From positions 62,001-126,000 of the forward strand of contig NZ_JBITIH010000015.1 in the NCBI RefSeq assembly GCF_044458865.1: a DNA stretch of 64,000 nt. Direction: 5' to 3'. A model generated the notes under the pieces. That model had not been told where the DNA came from. It worked only from the letters and a program-made list of their open reading frames with translations, and did no database searches. Shown here one piece after another: positions 49,777 through 58,707 of the stretch (its first letter is position 1; every line of letters begins with the position of its first letter). Source of the stretch: Micromonospora_G sp044458865. GTDB taxonomy: Bacteria; Actinomycetota; Actinomycetes; Mycobacteriales; Micromonosporaceae. A program made the position numbers and the translations under genes.

Positions 49777-50192
49777 CGGTACCGGATCCAGCCGACGACG
49801 AACGCGATCAGGTACACGGTGCCCAGGAGCACAGCGAATAGTGCGACGTTGAAGTCGTAGTCGAGGAGACCGGCGGCGTCTGCTGTGACGTAGGCGAAGC
49901 CGGTCACCCAGCCCACGCCGAGTGCTGCCGCCAGAGCATCTTGCGTGATCTGGCGCCATAAGTCGTCGAGTGCGCGAAGGAAGCGGGCGAAGGCGGCGAT
50001 CCAGGTGGCGCCGACGAGAATATTGGCCGCGACTGCGGCCCAACTCGCCGCCGAGTGCTTCGTGTCCCAGACGAACTCAGGGCCGAACCGGGCCACGGCG
50101 AGAGTCGCCACCCAGACGAATGTCCAGAGCACAAGTTGGGCGGATGCCTTGTTCGAGGCCCGGTAGCCCGCGGCCTTGTCGTGCGTTTCCAT
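49773..50192 (-). CDS. Four-helix membrane protein, partner of Xre regulator
   Basis: A 139-residue integral membrane protein with four hydrophobic segments: LVLWTFVWVATLAVARFG, AAVAANILVGATWIAAFARF, ALGVGWVTGFAYVTADAAGL and NVALFAVLLGTVYLIAFVVGWI. I recognise no enzyme motif. It is the first gene of a two-gene operon with the small Xre regulator, a common pairing in Gram-positives, whose role is unsettled (some are stress or bacteriocin-immunity related). Confidence 0.8.
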   Translation of the reverse strand: METHDKAAGYRASNKASAQLVLWTFVWVATLAVARFGPEFVWDTKHSAASWAAVAANILVGATWIAAFARFLRALDDLWRQITQDALAAALGVGWVTGFAYVTADAAGLLDYDFNVALFAVLLGTVYLIAFVVGWIRYR

Positions 50193-50210
50193 GAGCTGCG
50201 TCCTCCCCTG

Positions 50211-50263
50211 GGGTGAGTCAAGTTAACTTGACTCACCCTCTCGGAGTCAAGCAAGCTTGACTC
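50211..50263. promoter_or_regulatory. Two palindromic operators in divergent promoter
   Basis: A perfect 28-bp palindrome at 50211-50238 (half-site GGGTGAGTCAAGTT) and a second at 50244-50263 (GAGTCAAGCAAGCTTGACTC, one central mismatch). They share GAGTCAAG/CTTGACTC with centres 29 bp apart, three helical turns, between the membrane/Xre operon (50192) and the DUF4177-like gene (50300). TTGACT within them can serve as a -35. Confidence 0.75.
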
Positions 50264-50299
50264 ACTTCACCAGGGGCGCACGAGGATGAGGAGGCAGGC

Positions 50300-50491
50300 G
50301 TGGCCGGCTACAAGGTTCAGAACCGATACGTCAAGGCAGGGCTCATCACCGATGCGGAGGACAAGATCGAAGAGGTCATCCAGCCGGTCCTGGATGATGG
50401 AGTGACGAACGGTTGGGCTCTCCACTCGTTCCAAGCCACAGCCGCGGCGAAGGGCACCAACCTCGTGTTCATCTGGCAACTGCCTGACTGA
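50300..50491 (+). CDS. Small DUF4177-like protein
   Basis: A 63-residue protein: GYKVQNRYVKAGLITDAEDKIEEV, then the GWALHSFQATAAAK segment and VFIWQLPD end, resembling DUF4177 (a short beta-alpha-beta protein whose hallmark is G-W-x-L followed by a strand). Function unknown. GAGGAGG precedes the GTG. It diverges from the membrane/Xre operon over the two palindromes and is likely under the same control. Confidence 0.7.
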   Translation: MAGYKVQNRYVKAGLITDAEDKIEEVIQPVLDDGVTNGWALHSFQATAAAKGTNLVFIWQLPD

Positions 50492-50664
50492 CGATCGCAC
50501 CGGTTAGTACACCCAGCGGCAGCTTGTACCCCGCTCGCACTCCTCGATGACCACGGCGTAGCGGACGACAAAGGCCCGTGACACCCACCCGGGCCGTTGT
50601 CGTATCCCAGGGCGTACCGGATCCGGCACCGTCCGGAGCCATCCGTGGGTGGGGGGCGTACGCG

Positions 50665-51867
50665 TCAGCTTGGCTGGACGTCCTTGACGTACACGATTGC
50701 GTCGTTGTTGGTCAGGTGGGCGGGGTCCAGCGGGGCGTAGCCGAACCATGGGGACACGCGACGGGCGGGTCGCGGGTCGACGAGGGCTGCGGCGAGTTGG
50801 CGGGCGTCGAGGACGTACTGGTCCTCCGGGAGTGCGTACAGGTGCCCTTCGATCGTTTCCGGGGGTGGGGTGTCGACTCCCTGGTGACGGATCGTGCCGA
50901 GGGCCGTGGCCAGGAAGGCGTACTCCTCGCCCAGGTGGGCGCTGACGATCGCCCCAGCGCTCCACCACTCCAGCGGCAGGCCACCCAGCCGCATGCTGCT
51001 CTTGTCGCGCTGGAGATGAGCGTTGTGGGCGTGGATCAGCGTCGGGCCCCGCTCGGCGAGGGCCAGCAGGTTGGCGGCCATCATCGAATCCCGCAGCGCG
51101 CAGAGCCGCGCCAGGCGGTTCGGCGACGTGTCGGCCGACCAGTAGTGGTAGCGCAGCAGGCCCGTGGCGGTGCGCCCGTACAGGCGCGCCCGGTCCCACT
51201 CCTCCCGCGAGGACGCCGCGATGAGGTACGGCGTCTGCGTGTCAAGCAGGGCCACCAGGTCGTCGGCGAGCACCCGCACCTCCCTGACCTCGGCCGACTG
51301 CCCCACCGACCGGGACGGGTCCATCAACCCGGCGGGATCGGTCCACCGGTCGTCGGCACCGAGCAGGCGGTCGAGCGCTTCGGCGGTGCAGGGAAGCAGG
51401 TCCGGCTCCGCCCAGGTCGCGAGGTAGGCGTGGAGTGCGGTGAGGGCCTGCCGGGGGCTCGCGGCGCCGGTCATCTCCAGCGGGCCGTCGAACCCGGCGA
51501 AGCGCAACTGCTCGGACAGCGGCCGGCCGTCGTTGTACGCACGCATCCACCCCACGAGTTCGCGGTTGGCCGCTGACGCGCCGAACCCGTGGCTGAACCC
51601 GCGCCGCATGACCTCGTCGAGGGTGCCGGTGCCCGAGGTGACGTAGTCGTCCACGACCAGACCCATCATGCAGTCGCTCTCGATCGCGATCGTCCGGTAT
51701 CCCTCCTCCTCGATGAGTTGCCGGAAGAGTTCGTTGCGCAGGTCGAGCAGGACGTCCTCGCCGTGGGTGGGCTCGCCCAGGGCGAGCAGTCGCGGTCGGG
51801 TCGGGAGCAGCCTCATGACCGAAGCGCTCGCGACGGCATGGGCGCTGTTCTTGACACCAAGCATCAT
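50665..51867 (-). CDS. Erythromycin esterase family protein
   Basis: A 400-residue member of the EreA/EreB family. It has LLALGEPTHGEDVLLDLRNE (catalytic Glu/His region), RTIAIESDCMMGL, FSHGFGASAANRELVGWMRA, RFAGFDGP and the LIHAHNAHLQRD motif (second His pair). Ere enzymes open the macrolactone of 14-membered macrolides; many family members act on other, unknown substrates. It diverges from a TioE-type regulator that probably controls it. No signal peptide, so it is cytoplasmic. Confidence 0.88.
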   Translation of the reverse strand: MMLGVKNSAHAVASASVMRLLPTRPRLLALGEPTHGEDVLLDLRNELFRQLIEEEGYRTIAIESDCMMGLVVDDYVTSGTGTLDEVMRRGFSHGFGASAANRELVGWMRAYNDGRPLSEQLRFAGFDGPLEMTGAASPRQALTALHAYLATWAEPDLLPCTAEALDRLLGADDRWTDPAGLMDPSRSVGQSAEVREVRVLADDLVALLDTQTPYLIAASSREEWDRARLYGRTATGLLRYHYWSADTSPNRLARLCALRDSMMAANLLALAERGPTLIHAHNAHLQRDKSSMRLGGLPLEWWSAGAIVSAHLGEEYAFLATALGTIRHQGVDTPPPETIEGHLYALPEDQYVLDARQLAAALVDPRPARRVSPWFGYAPLDPAHLTNNDAIVYVKDVQPS

Positions 51868-51870
51868 GAC

Positions 51871-51907
51871 GTAAACGCTATCGTTGAACCGGCCGTGTAA
51901 ACTTTAC
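51871..51907. promoter_or_regulatory. Operator candidates between esterase and TioE-like gene
   Basis: GTAAACTTTAC (51897-51907, palindrome around one central base) and a related GTAAACG at 51871 lie in the 59-bp interval between the divergent starts. A TTGAAC hexamer (51884-51889) lies between. Such AT-rich half-sites are distinctive in this GC-rich region and fit MerR-type binding. Confidence 0.45.
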
Positions 51908-51926
51908 CCGCAGAATCAGCAGGAAG

Positions 51927-52661
51927 ATGCCTCGAAACCCTCAAGACGGGGAACGGCTCAGGCCGGTGGACCTGGCTCGCGGGCATGGTCTGTCCACGCA
52001 GGCGATCAGGAACTACGAGCAAGCCGGCATCCTTCCGGGCGCCGAACGCACCCGGTCCGGCTACCGCACCTACACCCCGCTGCACGCGCAGGCCCTGCGC
52101 GCATTCCTCGCCCTCGTGCCCGGACACGGTCACCAGACAGCGACGTCGATCATGCAGGCGATCAACCGGGACGCGACCGAGGACGCGTTGCGGCTCGTCG
52201 ACGAGAGTCACGTCCAGCTCCTTGAGGACCGCCGCACCCTCCAGTCCGTCGAAGCGGCGCTGCGTGACCTCGCGCCCGTGCCGCAGGAACGCGGCGACAC
52301 GTTCGTCGGCCCCCTGGCCCGAAGGCTCGGCATCCGCCCCGCCACGCTGCGTAAATGGGAACGTGCCGGCCTGGTCCAACCGGGCCGCGACCCGCAGACG
52401 GGCTACCGGGTCTACCGCGCGGCCGACGTACGCGACGCCCAACTGGTGCACCAGCTCAGACGCGGCGGCTACCTGCTGGAGCAGATCGCCCCGCTGATCG
52501 CCCAGGTCCGCTCCGCCGGCGGCGTCGTACCGCTCGAATCGGCGCTACGGGACTGGCGCAGCCGCCTGACGGCCAGAAGCCGCGCCATGCTCACCGGCGC
52601 CGCCGCGTTGGACGTCTACCTCAACCGCCGACCGGCTCCGCACCGAGCTGAACCGAGCTGA
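51927..52661 (+). CDS. TioE-family (double MerR-like) regulator
   Basis: A 244-residue regulator with two MerR-type helix-turn-helix regions. The first is RPVDLARGHGLSTQAIRNYE, followed by GILPGAERTRSGYRTYTPLH. The second is GPLARRLGIRPATLRKWERAGL, then GRDPQTGYRVYRAADVRDAQLV. This duplicated arrangement matches the TioE family first named from the thiocoraline cluster. It lacks a Cys-rich metal site. It diverges from the erythromycin esterase gene by 59 bp and is 72 bp upstream of the drrAB pair, so it may control either. Confidence 0.87.
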   Translation: MPRNPQDGERLRPVDLARGHGLSTQAIRNYEQAGILPGAERTRSGYRTYTPLHAQALRAFLALVPGHGHQTATSIMQAINRDATEDALRLVDESHVQLLEDRRTLQSVEAALRDLAPVPQERGDTFVGPLARRLGIRPATLRKWERAGLVQPGRDPQTGYRVYRAADVRDAQLVHQLRRGGYLLEQIAPLIAQVRSAGGVVPLESALRDWRSRLTARSRAMLTGAAALDVYLNRRPAPHRAEPS

Positions 52662-52733
52662 GTCGGGGCGCTGTCGGCGGCCGTGTCGGTGCGGTGTCGG
52701 TGACGTGTCAGCGGGCCGCCGCAGGATGGTGGC

Positions 52734-53711
52734 ATGACAACTGACCTGGTGATCGAGGCCGAGGGCCTCGTGAAGAGTTTCGGGAAGACGAGGGCGCTCC
52801 AGGGCGTCGATCTCGCCGTACCCCGGGGAACGGTGCTCGGCGTACTCGGCCCCAACGGCGCCGGCAAGACCACCGCTGTACGCATCCTCTCCACGCTGCT
52901 CACCCCGGACGGCGGGACCGCCCGGATCAGCGGCTTCGACGTCGTACGCGACGCCGAGCGGGTCCGCCAGACCATCGGCCTCACCGGTCAGTACGCCTCG
53001 GTCGACGAGGACCTGACCGGGCGGCAGAACCTGGAGCTGTTCGGCACCCTGCTGGAGTTGGGCCGCGCCGGCTCCCGGCGCCGCGCCACCGAGTTGCTCG
53101 AATGGTTCGACCTGACCGAGGCGGCCGGCCGACCGGCCAAGACCTACTCCGGTGGTATGCGGCGGCGGCTGGACCTGGCCGCGAGCCTCGTCGGCTCACC
53201 AGAGGTGATCTTCCTTGACGAGCCGACCACGGGTCTCGACCCGGCCAAGCGCGAGGACATGTGGGACGTGGTCCGGTCGCTGGTCACGAACGGCTCGACC
53301 GTGCTGCTCACCACCCAGTACCTCGAAGAGGCGGACGCGCTCGCCGACGCGATCACGGTCATCGACCACGGGCGGGTGATCGCGTACGACACCCCGGAAG
53401 GGCTGAAGCGGGTCGTCGGCGGCCAGACCCTGGAGGTACGGCCAGCCGATCCGGCGGAGCTGACCCGTACGGCGACGATCCTGAGTGAGGTCTCCTCCGG
53501 CGCCCGCGCCGACGAGATCCGCAAGGGCGTGCTCGCGGTGCCGGTCGCCGACGACACGGCCCTCACCGAGGCCGTCGCGCGGTTCGCCGCGGCCCACATC
53601 ACGGTCACCGAACTCTCCCTGCACCTGCCGAGCCTCGACGAGGTCTTCTTCACCCTCACCGGGCGTACGGCAGCCGACGACGACACCAGCATGAAGGAGG
53701 TGGCGGCATGA
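52734..53711 (+). CDS. Daunorubicin-resistance-type ABC ATPase
   Basis: The ATPase of a DrrAB-type exporter, 325 residues. Walker A GPNGAGKTT, Q-loop IGLTGQYASVDEDLTGRQNL, signature YSGGMRRRLDLAASL, Walker B VIFLDEPTTGLDP. The C-terminal DUF4162-type extension (GQTLEVRPADPAELTR and ITVTELSLHLPSLDEVFFTLTG) marks the DrrA group. Such systems pump anthracyclines, macrolides, peptides or lipids. It overlaps the permease gene by 4 nt (ATGA). Confidence 0.92.
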   Translation: MTTDLVIEAEGLVKSFGKTRALQGVDLAVPRGTVLGVLGPNGAGKTTAVRILSTLLTPDGGTARISGFDVVRDAERVRQTIGLTGQYASVDEDLTGRQNLELFGTLLELGRAGSRRRATELLEWFDLTEAAGRPAKTYSGGMRRRLDLAASLVGSPEVIFLDEPTTGLDPAKREDMWDVVRSLVTNGSTVLLTTQYLEEADALADAITVIDHGRVIAYDTPEGLKRVVGGQTLEVRPADPAELTRTATILSEVSSGARADEIRKGVLAVPVADDTALTEAVARFAAAHITVTELSLHLPSLDEVFFTLTGRTAADDDTSMKEVAA

Positions 53712-54535
53712 GCACCCTGGTCGACGCGGCCCCCACGACGAGCCGCGCACTGTCGACGGTCTCCCCGAATCCACGACCGTTCCGCCTGGTCCGGCACTCG
53801 CTCGCGCTGGCCAAACGCAGCCTCATCAAGACCTGGCGTACGCCCGAGGCGCTGATCGACGTCACGTTGCAGCCGGTGCTGTTCCTCGTCATCTTCGTGT
53901 ACATCTTCGGTGGCGCGGTCAGCGGTTCCACCCACGACTACCTGCAGTTCCTGCTGCCCGGAATCCTGGCGCAGACAATCGCGACGGGGTCCATCGCGAT
54001 CGGGGTGAACCTCAACACCGACATCGCCAAGGGCGTCTTCGACCGGTTCCGGGCACTGCCGATCCCCCGTTCGGCACCGCTCGTCGGCGCGGTCCTGGGC
54101 GACGTCGTACGGTATGTGATCGTCACCGTCTCGACCCTCGCGATCGGCTACCTGCTCGGGTTCCGGATCGACGCCAATCCGCTGCTCGCGCTCGCCGGTT
54201 GCCTGCTCGCGGTCCTGTTCGCGCTCTGCCTCAGCTGGTTGCCGGTCTTCGTGTCGATGAAGGTACGCACCCCGGGTGCGGTGCAGGGCCTGATGTTCGC
54301 ACTGATCATGCCGCTGAGTTTCGGGTCCAACGTGTTCGTCAGCACCGACACCCTGCCGGGCTGGATGCAGGCGTTCGTGAAGGTCAACCCGATGACCCAC
54401 CTGGTCGACGCGATGCGCGGGCTCTTCCTCGGTACGCCGGTCGGCCCGCACGTCTGGTGGACACTCGCCTGGTGCGCGGGTTTCGTGGTGCTCTTCATGC
54501 CGCTCGCGCTGCGGGCCTACCGTAAGAAGGTTTGA
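53708..54535 (+). CDS. Daunorubicin-resistance-type ABC permease
   Basis: A 275-residue ABC-2 permease with six membrane helices: LIDVTLQPVLFLVIFVYIFG, then LQFLLPGILAQTIATGSIAI, VIVTVSTLAIGYLLGFRI, LLALAGCLLAVLFALCLSWL and so on. The conserved VNPMTHLVDAMRGLFLG is typical of DrrB. It is coupled to the ATPase. Only one base separates its stop from the target duplication of the IS element, so the coding sequence is intact. Confidence 0.9.
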   Translation: MSTLVDAAPTTSRALSTVSPNPRPFRLVRHSLALAKRSLIKTWRTPEALIDVTLQPVLFLVIFVYIFGGAVSGSTHDYLQFLLPGILAQTIATGSIAIGVNLNTDIAKGVFDRFRALPIPRSAPLVGAVLGDVVRYVIVTVSTLAIGYLLGFRIDANPLLALAGCLLAVLFALCLSWLPVFVSMKVRTPGAVQGLMFALIMPLSFGSNVFVSTDTLPGWMQAFVKVNPMTHLVDAMRGLFLGTPVGPHVWWTLAWCAGFVVLFMPLALRAYRKKV

Positions 54536-54540
54536 ACTAG

Positions 54541-55475
54541 GGCGTGTCCTGTATGGGTTTTGACCTGGGATCGTTGATCATGTTCAGGTGGTGGGGCGGG
54601 GTGAGCTGACTGACAAGGCGTGGGCGAGGATCGAGCCGTTGCTTCCTCCGGTGGCGGGTCGGGGTCGTCGGTGGCGTGATCACCGGCAGGTGATCAACGC
54701 GATCCTGTGGAAGCTGCGTACCGGTGCTCCGTGGCGGGATATGCCCGAGCGTTACGGGCCGTGGAAGACCGCGCATGAACGGCTTCGGATCTGGACAGCC
54801 GACGGCACCTGGGAACGTGTCCTCGACGAGGTGATCGTCAAGGACGACTCCGTCGGAAACGTGGAGTGGACCTTCAGTGTCGACTCGACCTCGGTCCGGG
54901 CCCACCAGCACAGCGCGGGGGCCCGGAAAAGGGGGCTGCGCGACCGGGTGGGTCGAGGACCTCGCCGTCGACGGCGAAGCCCTCGGACGGTCCCGCGGCG
55001 GGCTGACCAGCAAGATTCATCTCGCGGTCGACGGGCGTGGGTTGCCGATGTCGGTGATCCTGACTCCGGGCCAGGCCGGGGACAACCCGCAGTTGTTGGC
55101 GTTGCTCGATCAGGTCTCGGTGGGCCGTGACGGGCCTGGCCGGCCCAGGAAACGACCCGAGCGGGTGCTGGCCGACAAGGCCTATTCCCATCCCTCGACC
55201 CGGGCGGCGATGCGGAAGCGCGGGGTCGCGTTCACCTGTCCGGAGAAGAGCGACCAGATCGCCCGCCGTCAGGCGAAGGGTTCCCATGGGGGCCGGCCAC
55301 CACTTTTCGACCCGAAAGTGTACGCCGACCGCAACGTCGTCGAGCGCTGCTTCAACCGGCTCAAGCAGTTCCGCGCTCTGGCTACCCGCTACGCGAAGCG
55401 CGCGGCTTACTACCGATCGGAGATCATCATCGCCGCCATCATGTTGTGGCTGCGCACCGACCTACAGGACACGGC
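54541..55475 (+). mobile_element. IS5-family insertion sequence (IS427-like), complete
   Basis: A 935-bp element. Terminal inverted repeats are GGCGTGTCCTGTA (54541-54553) and TACAGGACACGGC (55463-55475), 12 of 13 matching. A 4-bp direct repeat CTAG flanks it (54537-54540 and 55476-55479), the target preference of this IS5 group. It carries one transposase in two overlapping frames. It lies between drrB and the AfsR-like gene without breaking either. Confidence 0.9.
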
Positions 55476-55479
55476 CTAG
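54588..55479 (+). CDS. IS5-family transposase in two frames (orfA/orfB)
   Basis: orfA (54588-55130) has ELTDKAWARIEPLLPP, HRQVINAILWKLRTGAPWRDMP and the first catalytic Asp in FSVDSTSVRAHQHSAG. The homologous protein continues in orfB (54877-55479): DGEALGRSRGGLTSKIHLAV, VLADKAYSH (second Asp) and VVERCFNRLKQFRALATRY (Glu). The frames join at AAAAGGGGG (54927-54935), moving +1. This may be programmed frameshifting or a one-base indel. The TAG stop of orfB (55477-55479) lies in the CTAG target duplication, outside the element. Confidence 0.85.
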
Positions 55480-58400
55480 CCGAGCAGGTCGTCCATCACC
55501 TGCTGGATGCGCGCGGCGACCGAGGTCGCCGACTGGGCGCGCAGGGCGGCCACCAACGGCTCACGCCGCTCCTCGTCCCCGAGGGCGGCGGTGAGCCGTT
55601 CGCTCTCCCCCGGCGGGAGCAGCAACCCGATGTTGGTGCCGATCCGGGTGCCGAGCGCCCACAGCTCCAGCGTGGTCGGGACATCACCCCGGTGGGCCGC
55701 GAGTTCGGCACCGCCGAGCGCCCACGCCCCGATCACCGGCAGGTCCTTCGAGGACATCGCCTCGTCGCGGGCGAGCGTCAGCAACGCGGTCGCGTGCGCG
55801 TCCGCGTCGTCGCCTGACCCGGGGCGTACCGACGCCACCCGGAGGTGGAGCACCGAGACCGCGACCCGGAACACGACGCGCGGCTGCGGCTGCGGGCGGG
55901 TGGACCCGGCCACCACCCGGGTCACCGCGTCGGCGTACGCGAGGACCTCGTCGTACCGCTCCCGCTGCCAGGCGAGGTGGGCCAGCCCGAGGCTTGCCTG
56001 CGCGGCGTCGAACTCCTCGGCCGCCTGCCCCGGTGCCGCGGTCTCCCGCAGCCGCCGCTCCGCCTCCGGGTCACCGGTCAGGGCCAGTTGCACGTCCAGC
56101 AGCACCCGGACCGACCGGGCGTCCTGGGCCGCGCCGACCAGGTCCATGTGGCGGACGCTGCGCGCCAGCCACTCGGTGGCCCGGACGTCCCCCCGTGGGG
56201 TGATCGAGTGCCCGACCGCCTGCGCCGCCATCGCCATGCCCCAGTGGTCACCGGCGACCCCGAAGCGGTGGTACGCCAACTCCGCGTCGACGACCGAAGC
56301 CTCCGGCATGCCGCCGTTCTCCCGTACCGCCGCACGGGCGAAGAAGCCGAGCCCCTGCACGTACGGGTCCGGGTGCGCGACCATCTCGTCGGCGCCCTTC
56401 ATGCTCTCGTCCGGATCGAACGCGTCGAAGCTGGGCAACGCCGACGCGAGCACGGTCTGCCTCGGCGACAGCTCACCGGGCCGCTCCACGAGCAGCGTGC
56501 GCAGCACCCGCCGGGAGAGTACGGCGAGTCGGAGCGAGCCGCTGATGCCGGCGTTGACCCCGATCACCAGACACATCCAGGCGAGCCGGTCGGCGTCGGG
56601 CAACGGCCGCCCGGCGGCCCGACCAGCCCCGATCGCCGAACGCCGCCGCCGGTCCGGCTCGTCGACCCAGAGCAGACCCCGCGCCCACCCGATGACCTCC
56701 AGGTGCAGCCCCCGCACCGACCAGAAGTGGAACAGCACGCTGGCGACGTCAACCTCGGCCGGCTCGTCGTCCTGCTGGATCGCCCAGCGCAGCGCGGCGA
56801 GCAGGTTGTCCTGTTCAGCCGCGCAGCGCGCGAACGCGTCGAGCTGGCCGGGGCCGACGAGCCGCTCGGCGAGCGCGACAGCCTGCTCCCGAGCCCACCC
56901 GAGTAGTCCGGCCATCGCCGGATCACGGTCACCGGAGGCGTCGAGACGGGCCTCGCCGTACTCGCGGACGGTCTCCAGCATCCGGTACCGGGGCGGGCCG
57001 TCCCCCTCGACCAGGGTCAGCAGGGACTGCTCGACCAGGGTCGCGAGTCCGCGCCGTACGTCCGGGGTGTGGGCGACCTCGGCGGCGAGCTCCGCGGTGA
57101 ACGGCGCCGGAATGACGGCGAGGCGCTGGAGCAGTTCACGGTCGTCGGGGGCGAGCAGTTCCCGGCTCCAGTCGACCATCGCCCAGAGGCTCGCGTGCCG
57201 CTCGGGCAGCCCCCGCAGCGCGTCGTCGAGCAACGCGAACCGGTCGGTCAGACCGGCGAGTACGTCGTCGATCGGCATGTGCCGCAGCCGGGCGGCGGCC
57301 AGTTCGAGCGCCAGCGGCAGGTTGTCGAGCCGGTGGCAGAGTTCCAGCACGCGTACGGTGTCCCAGGTCGGCACCGCGCCACCGGCCCGCGCCCGGGACT
57401 CGACCAGGCCGAGCGCGTCGGCGTCGGGCAGCGCGGTCAGCCGGTGCACCCGCTCGCCGGCCAGGCCGAGCGGGGCCCGGCTCGTCGCGAGCACGGCAAC
57501 CTCCGGTGACGTCACCGCGAGCAGGTCCGCGACGACGGTGGCCACGGCCTCAAGGACGTGCTCGCAGTTGTCCAGCACCACCAGCCCGTCGAGATCCGGC
57601 GAGACGGCGCGCAACCGTTCCTCGGGGCTGAGCACCCGCCGTTCGAGGCCCAGGTTGCCACCGGTCGCCGAGGTGTCCGCACCGCCGAGCGCGGCGAGCA
57701 CCGTGGGCAGCACCTCGTCGGGTGAGCGCAGCCCGGCGAGTTCGACGACCCGTACCGTCCGCCCGGCCGCCGCACGCCGGGTCACCTCGGCGGCGAGGCG
57801 GGTCTTGCCGGCGCCACCGGTGGCGACGATTGTCACCAGCGGCGCCTCGGTCAGCGCCGCACTCACGGCTTCGACGTCCCGCTCCCGACCGACGAGGGCG
57901 GTCACCGGGCGGCGCCAGCCGGCGGGCAGGGCGATCCGTGCCGGCTGCCGGGGCGCCGTCGCGACCGCCGGGACGGTGAGTTCGCCCCGGAGCAATGCCA
58001 GGTGGACCTGCGTGATCACGGGTGACGGGTCGGTGCCGTACCGGTCGGCCAGCTCGGTGCGGAGCCGCTCGATCACCTCCAGTGCCTCGGCGTCACGGCC
58101 CTGGGCTGCGAGCACCCGGACGAGGAGCGCGGCGGACGGCTCGTCGGGTGGTGTGTGCGCGGCGAGCCGTCGCAGGTCGGCCTCGTCGTACGGCCCGGCG
58201 CCGCCGAGGGCCGCCTGGGCGCGTACCGCGGCGAGGTCCGCGAACAGGCGGGTCTCCTCGGCGGTGACGAACTCCGGGACCTCGGGGAAGAGGGCACGGG
58301 CCTGGTCGGCGAAGCGGCGGGCGGCGACGACGTCACCGCACCGGAGTACGCCGCGAGCCTGCTCGACGAGTGCCCTGGCCTCGACGGCGTCGATGGTGAC

Positions 58401-58655
58401 CTCGTCGGCGGGCAGCCGGTATCCCCCGGGTACGGCGACCACGGGGAGCCCGAGGCGGCGCACCCGGGACATGAGCGCCTGGACGGCGCCGGTCGCGTCG
58501 TCCGGCGGTGACCCGTCCCAGACGGCGTCCACGAGCAGGGTCGCGGAGACCGCCCGCCCGCGCGCGTCGACCAGCGCGCGGACCACCGCCGCGAGACGCT
58601 CACCTCGGACCGGTCGGCCGTCGACGGCGAGCGGGCCAAGGATGGTGATCTGCAC
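55476..58655 (-). CDS. AfsR/SARP-type BTAD regulator with NB-ARC ATPase and TPR-like tail
   Basis: A giant regulator of about 1059 residues. Domains in order: OmpR-type winged helix (VQITILGPLAVDGRPVRGER), bacterial transcriptional activator domain (to about residue 240), NB-ARC ATPase with P-loop VATGGAGKTRLAAEV and DLDGLVVLDNCEHVLE, then a long helical TPR-like region. Such proteins activate secondary-metabolism or stress genes when bound to ATP. I chose GTG 58655 because the winged helix begins there; a GTG at 58673 adds six residues. The stop is supplied by the CTA of the IS target duplication, where the pre-insertion sequence gave the same codon. Confidence 0.9.
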   Translation of the reverse strand: MQITILGPLAVDGRPVRGERLAAVVRALVDARGRAVSATLLVDAVWDGSPPDDATGAVQALMSRVRRLGLPVVAVPGGYRLPADEVTIDAVEARALVEQARGVLRCGDVVAARRFADQARALFPEVPEFVTAEETRLFADLAAVRAQAALGGAGPYDEADLRRLAAHTPPDEPSAALLVRVLAAQGRDAEALEVIERLRTELADRYGTDPSPVITQVHLALLRGELTVPAVATAPRQPARIALPAGWRRPVTALVGRERDVEAVSAALTEAPLVTIVATGGAGKTRLAAEVTRRAAAGRTVRVVELAGLRSPDEVLPTVLAALGGADTSATGGNLGLERRVLSPEERLRAVSPDLDGLVVLDNCEHVLEAVATVVADLLAVTSPEVAVLATSRAPLGLAGERVHRLTALPDADALGLVESRARAGGAVPTWDTVRVLELCHRLDNLPLALELAAARLRHMPIDDVLAGLTDRFALLDDALRGLPERHASLWAMVDWSRELLAPDDRELLQRLAVIPAPFTAELAAEVAHTPDVRRGLATLVEQSLLTLVEGDGPPRYRMLETVREYGEARLDASGDRDPAMAGLLGWAREQAVALAERLVGPGQLDAFARCAAEQDNLLAALRWAIQQDDEPAEVDVASVLFHFWSVRGLHLEVIGWARGLLWVDEPDRRRRSAIGAGRAAGRPLPDADRLAWMCLVIGVNAGISGSLRLAVLSRRVLRTLLVERPGELSPRQTVLASALPSFDAFDPDESMKGADEMVAHPDPYVQGLGFFARAAVRENGGMPEASVVDAELAYHRFGVAGDHWGMAMAAQAVGHSITPRGDVRATEWLARSVRHMDLVGAAQDARSVRVLLDVQLALTGDPEAERRLRETAAPGQAAEEFDAAQASLGLAHLAWQRERYDEVLAYADAVTRVVAGSTRPQPQPRVVFRVAVSVLHLRVASVRPGSGDDADAHATALLTLARDEAMSSKDLPVIGAWALGGAELAAHRGDVPTTLELWALGTRIGTNIGLLLPPGESERLTAALGDEERREPLVAALRAQSATSVAARIQQVMDDLLG

Positions 58656-58707
58656 CGACCCAGCATCCCCCACCCGCCGCGCCCTCGTTCGGGGCCACTG
58701 GTCATTT

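Noticed and set aside
48202..55480. Possible integrative element using tRNA-Arg(CCG) as attachment site
   Set aside because: I found no repeat of the tRNA 3' end downstream, and no integrase, excisionase or replication gene in the window.
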